Program-made: the position numbers and the translations under genes
Shown: positions 60,688 to 64,000 of the stretch, in pieces
How positions within the stretch are numbered: the stretch's first letter is position 1
Layout: every line of letters starts with the position of its first letter
Notes under the pieces: generated by a model
The model's database searches: none
What the model was told of the DNA's origin: nothing
What the model saw: the letters and a program-made list of their open reading frames with translations, nothing else
NCBI GenBank assembly: GCA_020186115.1
Contig: WSYJ01000001.1
Coordinates: 930,001 to 994,000 of the forward strand
DNA length: 64,000 nucleotides
Reading direction: 5' to 3'
DNA from: Histomonas meleagridis
Taxonomy: Eukaryota > Parabasalia > Tritrichomonadida > Dientamoebidae

Positions 60688-61278
60688 TTAATTTTCTAAA
60701 TATATAAATTCAAACTTAAATGCACTAATTTGCTTGATACACCAAACATTTCCATTGGATGAATGATCAAAATATTCATATTTTGCAATATGATAGTCTG
60801 GAGTTACTTCTACAGGTTCTGTAAGTCTATGATACCAATTTTGTTGTTTTGTATGAAATACCCAATCACGTTTCTTGAGTTCTTTTCCAGCAAAAAACTG
60901 AAATTGTGTTCCTGGAAAATAATAAAATATGTAAAACAGAGTTAAATTATCAAAATTACTCATGAACTCTGGTTGCAGTAATTTCATATTTGGAATTTGT
61001 GGGAAATAATTCGGAACATTTATGGGATTTTGCGGTTGATAATCAGCTAAATCATAAGGAACATTAGGAATAATATCTATTCCTGCGAATAGAGCACGTT
61101 CATATTTTTGTTTTAGAATATCAGCTTGTGTTGGAATATTTGGTAAATTGGTTGGGAAAATATCATTTGGAATTACTTGAGGAACAAAGCAAGGGTCTTT
61201 TTGAAATGAAGAAAGATTTGGAAGTTCTTCTTCTTTATTTGCGTTTTCATCAATTTTTTGTTGAGTTTGTTTATTCAT
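60688..61278 (-). CDS. CCR4-NOT subunit, NOT3/NOT5-type (NOT box)
   Basis: 196 residues from the ATG at 61278. A disordered Pro/Asn-rich lead (VPQVIPNDIFPTNLPN) is followed by the NOT box at about 100-196: LFYIFYYFPGTQFQFFAGKE, LKKRDWVFHTKQQNWYHRL, EPVEVTPDYHIAKYEYFD and KFEFIYLEN. The FHTKxxxWxxR and YFD blocks match CNOT3/Not5 better than CNOT2. It lacks the N-terminal coiled coil of full CNOT3 and so encodes only the NOT module, which scaffolds mRNA deadenylation and repression. Confidence 0.85.
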   Translation of the reverse strand: MNKQTQQKIDENANKEEELPNLSSFQKDPCFVPQVIPNDIFPTNLPNIPTQADILKQKYERALFAGIDIIPNVPYDLADYQPQNPINVPNYFPQIPNMKLLQPEFMSNFDNLTLFYIFYYFPGTQFQFFAGKELKKRDWVFHTKQQNWYHRLTEPVEVTPDYHIAKYEYFDHSSNGNVWCIKQISAFKFEFIYLEN

Positions 61279-61653
61279 TTTGATCAAAACCCTTATCTAA
61301 AAAGTGACACTGCTTTTCTTTTAGTATAAAAGTTTTCGATTAAAATTCATATAGCATCTAAATATCAAAAATGAATAAAACCTCATTTTGATCAAAACAA
61401 CCATGAATTTTTTTAGTATTAATCACTTGCAGTATTCATTAATCTGGAAAAATGTGAAATTTTGTAAAATGTTTCTTTTCTTAATGTTTAAAAAAGCTTT
61501 AGCAAATTATACCAATGGAACAAAAACAAATAATTCAGATATTCTTTTAGTTATATTAATGATGTAAAAATCATTTTAACGGTCACCGGCATCAAAATCG
61601 CATCAAAAATAAAATAAAAATCCACAAAATTTCTTGTTGATTCCAAAAACAAC
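61279..61653. other. Intergenic with an orphan AACGGTCACCGG block
   Basis: AT-rich. AACGGTCACCGG at about 61,579-61,590 has the promoter-motif form but lies 300 bp from the NOT3-like start and just beyond the 3' end of the Pro-rich gene. No gene follows it. Confidence 0.45.
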
Positions 61654-64000
61654 TCAATGGAATCCAAGATTTCCGAAACCAAACTGAGCCATCAACGGTA
61701 TATTTTGGGCAGGTGGTTGATATCTCTTTAATTGTCTATTTTGAGGTCTTAATTTAGGCAATGGGAAATTATCCGTTGGTCTTGAATTCGTCAAATATCT
61801 TTCAACAGGTTGTTCATTAATTGTTGGAGGAGGAGGAGGAAGATTCACTTTGGAAGGAGGAGGTGGCAAATTCGAAGGTGGAGGTGGGATATTCACTTTA
61901 TTTGCAAATTTAGGAGGTGGAGGGATATTAATATTTGAAGAAGCATTCTTAGTTACACTTACAGGAGGTGGCGGAATATTAATTTTAGACTTAATAGGTG
62001 GAGGAGGAATATTCAAATTACCATTTTTAATAGGTGGTGGAGGAATATTTAGATTACCACCTTTAATTGGAGGAGGAGGAGGAATATTTATATTATTATT
62101 TTTAACTGTTGAAGGTGGAGGAGGCTTTTGATTTAATAACTTATTAAAGATTGATGATTGTGGTGGAGGTATATCACCATGATGTTGATTCTTATTATCT
62201 GTTGGCATTGGCGGAAATTGCATATTATCATCAATTGGTGGAGGTGGAAGATCTATATCAAATGTACTTGGCCTAAGTGTACTATCGATATTTATAGACA
62301 TTGGTGGAGGTGGAGGTAATTCACTTGATTGTTGATCGAATTTAGGCAAATCTGCTAATGAAAACTTAGGTGCGATATTACCTTTTTGTTTGTTTGATTT
62401 CTTATTACCATTAAATCCATCAAATGATAATCCTGTAGAATTAGGTACATATTCATCATCTTTATCAATAGATTGGATCTCATTAGTCATAATCGCTGGT
62501 GGTGGTGGTAAATCGATTTTTTCACCTATTGGTAAATCGCCACTACTCATCATAATTGGTGGCGGAGGTAAATCGCCACTACTCATCATCATTGGTGGTG
62601 GTGGTAAATCGCCACTACTCATCATAATTGGTGGTGGTGGTAAATCCATTCGACCATCTGAAGGAGGTGGAGGAGGTAAATCATTATTCATTCCCATTGG
62701 TGGTGGTGGTAATTCTATTCGTCCTTCTGATGGTGGTGGTAAAGGTAAATCATTATTTACCATTTTAGGTGGCGGAGGTAAATCGATTTTATTTTGTGAT
62801 GGCGGTAATGGTAAATCATTATTAGTCATTGTTGGCGGTGGTGGTAAATCGATTTTATTTTGAGTTGGAGGTAGTGGTAAATCATTATTTAACATTGTAG
62901 GCGGAGGCGGTAAAATACTCATATTACCTTGTGTAGGTATTGGCGGTAAATCATTAATTTCAATTGGTGGTGGAATAGGTGATGATGAACGTTGTACTGT
63001 TTCTTCTGGTTCACTCGCAATTATCGATGGAGGTGGTAAATTAAAGTTCATTCCTGGTGGCGGTGGTAAGTCATTAATACTATTCCGACTTTGAGGAGTT
63101 GGCAAATCAATGCCTGCTTGTGGCGGAGGTGGTAAATCAAAGTTCATTCCGGGTGGCGGCGGTAAGTCACTAATGCCACTCCTATTCGGTGGTGGTGGTA
63201 AGTCACTAATTGCTGTTTGAGGTGGCGGTGGTAAATCTAAGCTCATCATTGTAGGAGGTGGTGGTAAATCGTCGATACTACTTCCTCTGATTGGTGGAGG
63301 CGGTAAATCACTGCTACCGCTGCCTCTAATTGGAGGTGGCGGAGGTAGATCTTTAATACTGCTGCCTCTGGTTGGCGGAGGAGGCAAATCCAAATTCATC
63401 ATTCCGGGTGGTGGTGGTAAATCACTGATACTACTTCCTCTACTTTGTGGTGGTGGAGGCAAATCACTAATACCTGTTTTAGGAGGTGGTGGTAAATCCA
63501 AATTCATCATTTTCGGTGGTGGCGGTAAATCACTAATGCTATTGCCTCTACTTGGTGGCGGTGGTAAATCTAAGTTCATCATTCCAGGTGGCGGTGGTAA
63601 ATCGCTGATGCTACTTCCTCTACTTGGTGGAGGAGGAGGCAAATTACCAATACCTGTTTGAGGAGGCGGTGGTAAATCTAAATTCATCATTTTCGGTGGT
63701 GGTGGCAAATCATTAATACCTGTTTGAGGAGGCGGTGGTAAGTCTAAGTTCATTTTTCCAGGTGGAGGCGGTAAATCACTTATATTACTTCCTCTGCTTG
63801 GTGGCGGAGGTAAGTCTAAGTTCATTTTTCCAGGCGGTGGCGGTAAATCATGAATACCTGTTTGAGGCGGCGGTGGTAAGTCTAAGTTCATTTTTCCAGG
63901 TGGAGGCGGTAAATCACTTATATTACTTCCTCTGCTTGGTGGCGGAGGTAAGTCTAAGTTCATTTTTCCAGGCGGTGGCGGTAAATCATGAATACCTGTT
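61654..64000 (-). CDS. Proline-rich protein with DLPPPP array, 5' partial
   Basis: At least 781 residues, open to the window edge, so the N terminus is missing. The body is several dozen copies of DLPPPP (or NIPPPP near the C-terminal side) separated by 5-12 residues (MNLDLPPPP, SRGSSISDLPPPP, QTGISDLPPPP, MMSSGDLPPPP). Acidic residue plus L/F/I-PPPP is the class of ligand bound by EVH1 domains of Ena/VASP proteins, and oligo-Pro also binds profilin, SH3 and WW domains. About 200 residues of mixed sequence and a basic C terminus (PKLRPQNRQLKRYQ, FGFGNLGFH) follow. It probably organises actin at the cortex. Confidence 0.85.
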   Translation of the reverse strand, partial: TGIHDLPPPPGKMNLDLPPPPSRGSNISDLPPPPGKMNLDLPPPPQTGIHDLPPPPGKMNLDLPPPPSRGSNISDLPPPPGKMNLDLPPPPQTGINDLPPPPKMMNLDLPPPPQTGIGNLPPPPPSRGSSISDLPPPPGMMNLDLPPPPSRGNSISDLPPPPKMMNLDLPPPPKTGISDLPPPPQSRGSSISDLPPPPGMMNLDLPPPPTRGSSIKDLPPPPPIRGSGSSDLPPPPIRGSSIDDLPPPPTMMSLDLPPPPQTAISDLPPPPNRSGISDLPPPPGMNFDLPPPPQAGIDLPTPQSRNSINDLPPPPGMNFNLPPPSIIASEPEETVQRSSSPIPPPIEINDLPPIPTQGNMSILPPPPTMLNNDLPLPPTQNKIDLPPPPTMTNNDLPLPPSQNKIDLPPPPKMVNNDLPLPPPSEGRIELPPPPMGMNNDLPPPPPSDGRMDLPPPPIMMSSGDLPPPPMMMSSGDLPPPPIMMSSGDLPIGEKIDLPPPPAIMTNEIQSIDKDDEYVPNSTGLSFDGFNGNKKSNKQKGNIAPKFSLADLPKFDQQSSELPPPPPMSINIDSTLRPSTFDIDLPPPPIDDNMQFPPMPTDNKNQHHGDIPPPQSSIFNKLLNQKPPPPSTVKNNNINIPPPPPIKGGNLNIPPPPIKNGNLNIPPPPIKSKINIPPPPVSVTKNASSNINIPPPPKFANKVNIPPPPSNLPPPPSKVNLPPPPPTINEQPVERYLTNSRPTDNFPLPKLRPQNRQLKRYQPPAQNIPLMAQFGFGNLGFH
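63761..64000. repeat. 138-bp tandem repeat in the Pro-rich gene
   Basis: The block beginning at 63761 recurs at 63899, a period of 138 bp (46 codons), nearly identical over the remaining 100 bp of the window. It encodes four DLPPPP motifs per unit. Shorter units of 33-45 bp repeat through the rest of the gene. Confidence 0.85.

Noticed and set aside
62390-62863. Gly/Ile/Ser-rich plus-strand frame of 157 codons
   Set aside because: It is the antisense shadow of the CCN-rich Pro codons of the real minus-strand gene.
1-64000. CRISPR array, rRNA genes, replication origin, integrated virus
   Set aside because: No regularly spaced repeats, rRNA blocks or viral structural/replication genes were seen.

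Overview
The window is nuclear DNA from a parabasalid protist, most likely Trichomonas (T. vaginalis or a close relative). The evidence is: very AT-rich sequence with the standard code and compact, mostly intronless genes; two spliceosomal introns of the trichomonad type (GTATGT...CTAACACATAG, and a 25-nt mini-intron); a BspA-like leucine-rich surface protein; a bacterial-type rubrerythrin; a mariner with perfect 28-bp inverted repeats; and many stop codons sitting inside TAAA. The species call is inference.

Layout. 0-7.8 kb is dense housekeeping: a nucleoplasmin-like fragment, a Q/N/P-rich protein, an SNF1/BRSK-like kinase with one intron, a prenylated Rab-like GTPase, RPB6, a DENN protein, an unknown protein and SPC25. 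9-11.5 kb is a HELQ/POLQ-type helicase. 11.6-12.4 kb holds a decayed ankyrin array and an orphan 3' coding fragment. 12.6-25.3 kb holds an unknown 194-aa protein, a 2017-aa Asn/Ile/Lys-rich protein, rubrerythrin, a PH-domain protein, a type I membrane protein and a Sec23/Sec24 protein. 25.9-31.9 kb is a transposon graveyard: two degenerate P-element/THAP9-like transposase genes on the minus strand, one containing a nearly intact mariner. 33.6-38 kb holds a small membrane protein, AP-1 mu, a TMEM18 homologue and a helical-repeat protein. 38.2-38.9 kb has tRNA-Lys(CTT) and an NC2beta/Dr1-like histone-fold gene that reads through only if a 25-nt intron is removed. 39-45 kb holds an ankyrin protein and a BspA-like protein with one in-frame stop. 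45.8-53.4 kb holds a CDK8-like kinase with an altered catalytic loop, cytosolic Hsp70, a Ser-rich acidic protein, a Nudix hydrolase, ribosomal protein uL2 and a hotdog thioesterase. 53.6-56.5 kb is a second graveyard (Sel1-like, ankyrin, sirtuin remnants). 56.5-64 kb holds RanBP1, a divergent GRAM/PAP2-like pair, CIA1, a NOT3/5-type protein and a Pro-rich protein carrying dozens of DLPPPP motifs that runs off the window.

The genes are individually transcribed. No operons are visible, but several pairs diverge from intergenic regions under 100 bp. Membrane traffic is well represented (SPC25, Sec23/24, AP-1 mu, DENN, Rab-like), as is transcription and mRNA control (RPB6, NC2beta, CDK8-like, NOT3/5). 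An AACGGT/ACCGTT motif recurs just upstream of start codons in both orientations and resembles the Myb-bound core promoter element described in Trichomonas. A GGGGCAYCCC-like motif sits within about 30 bp of several starts.
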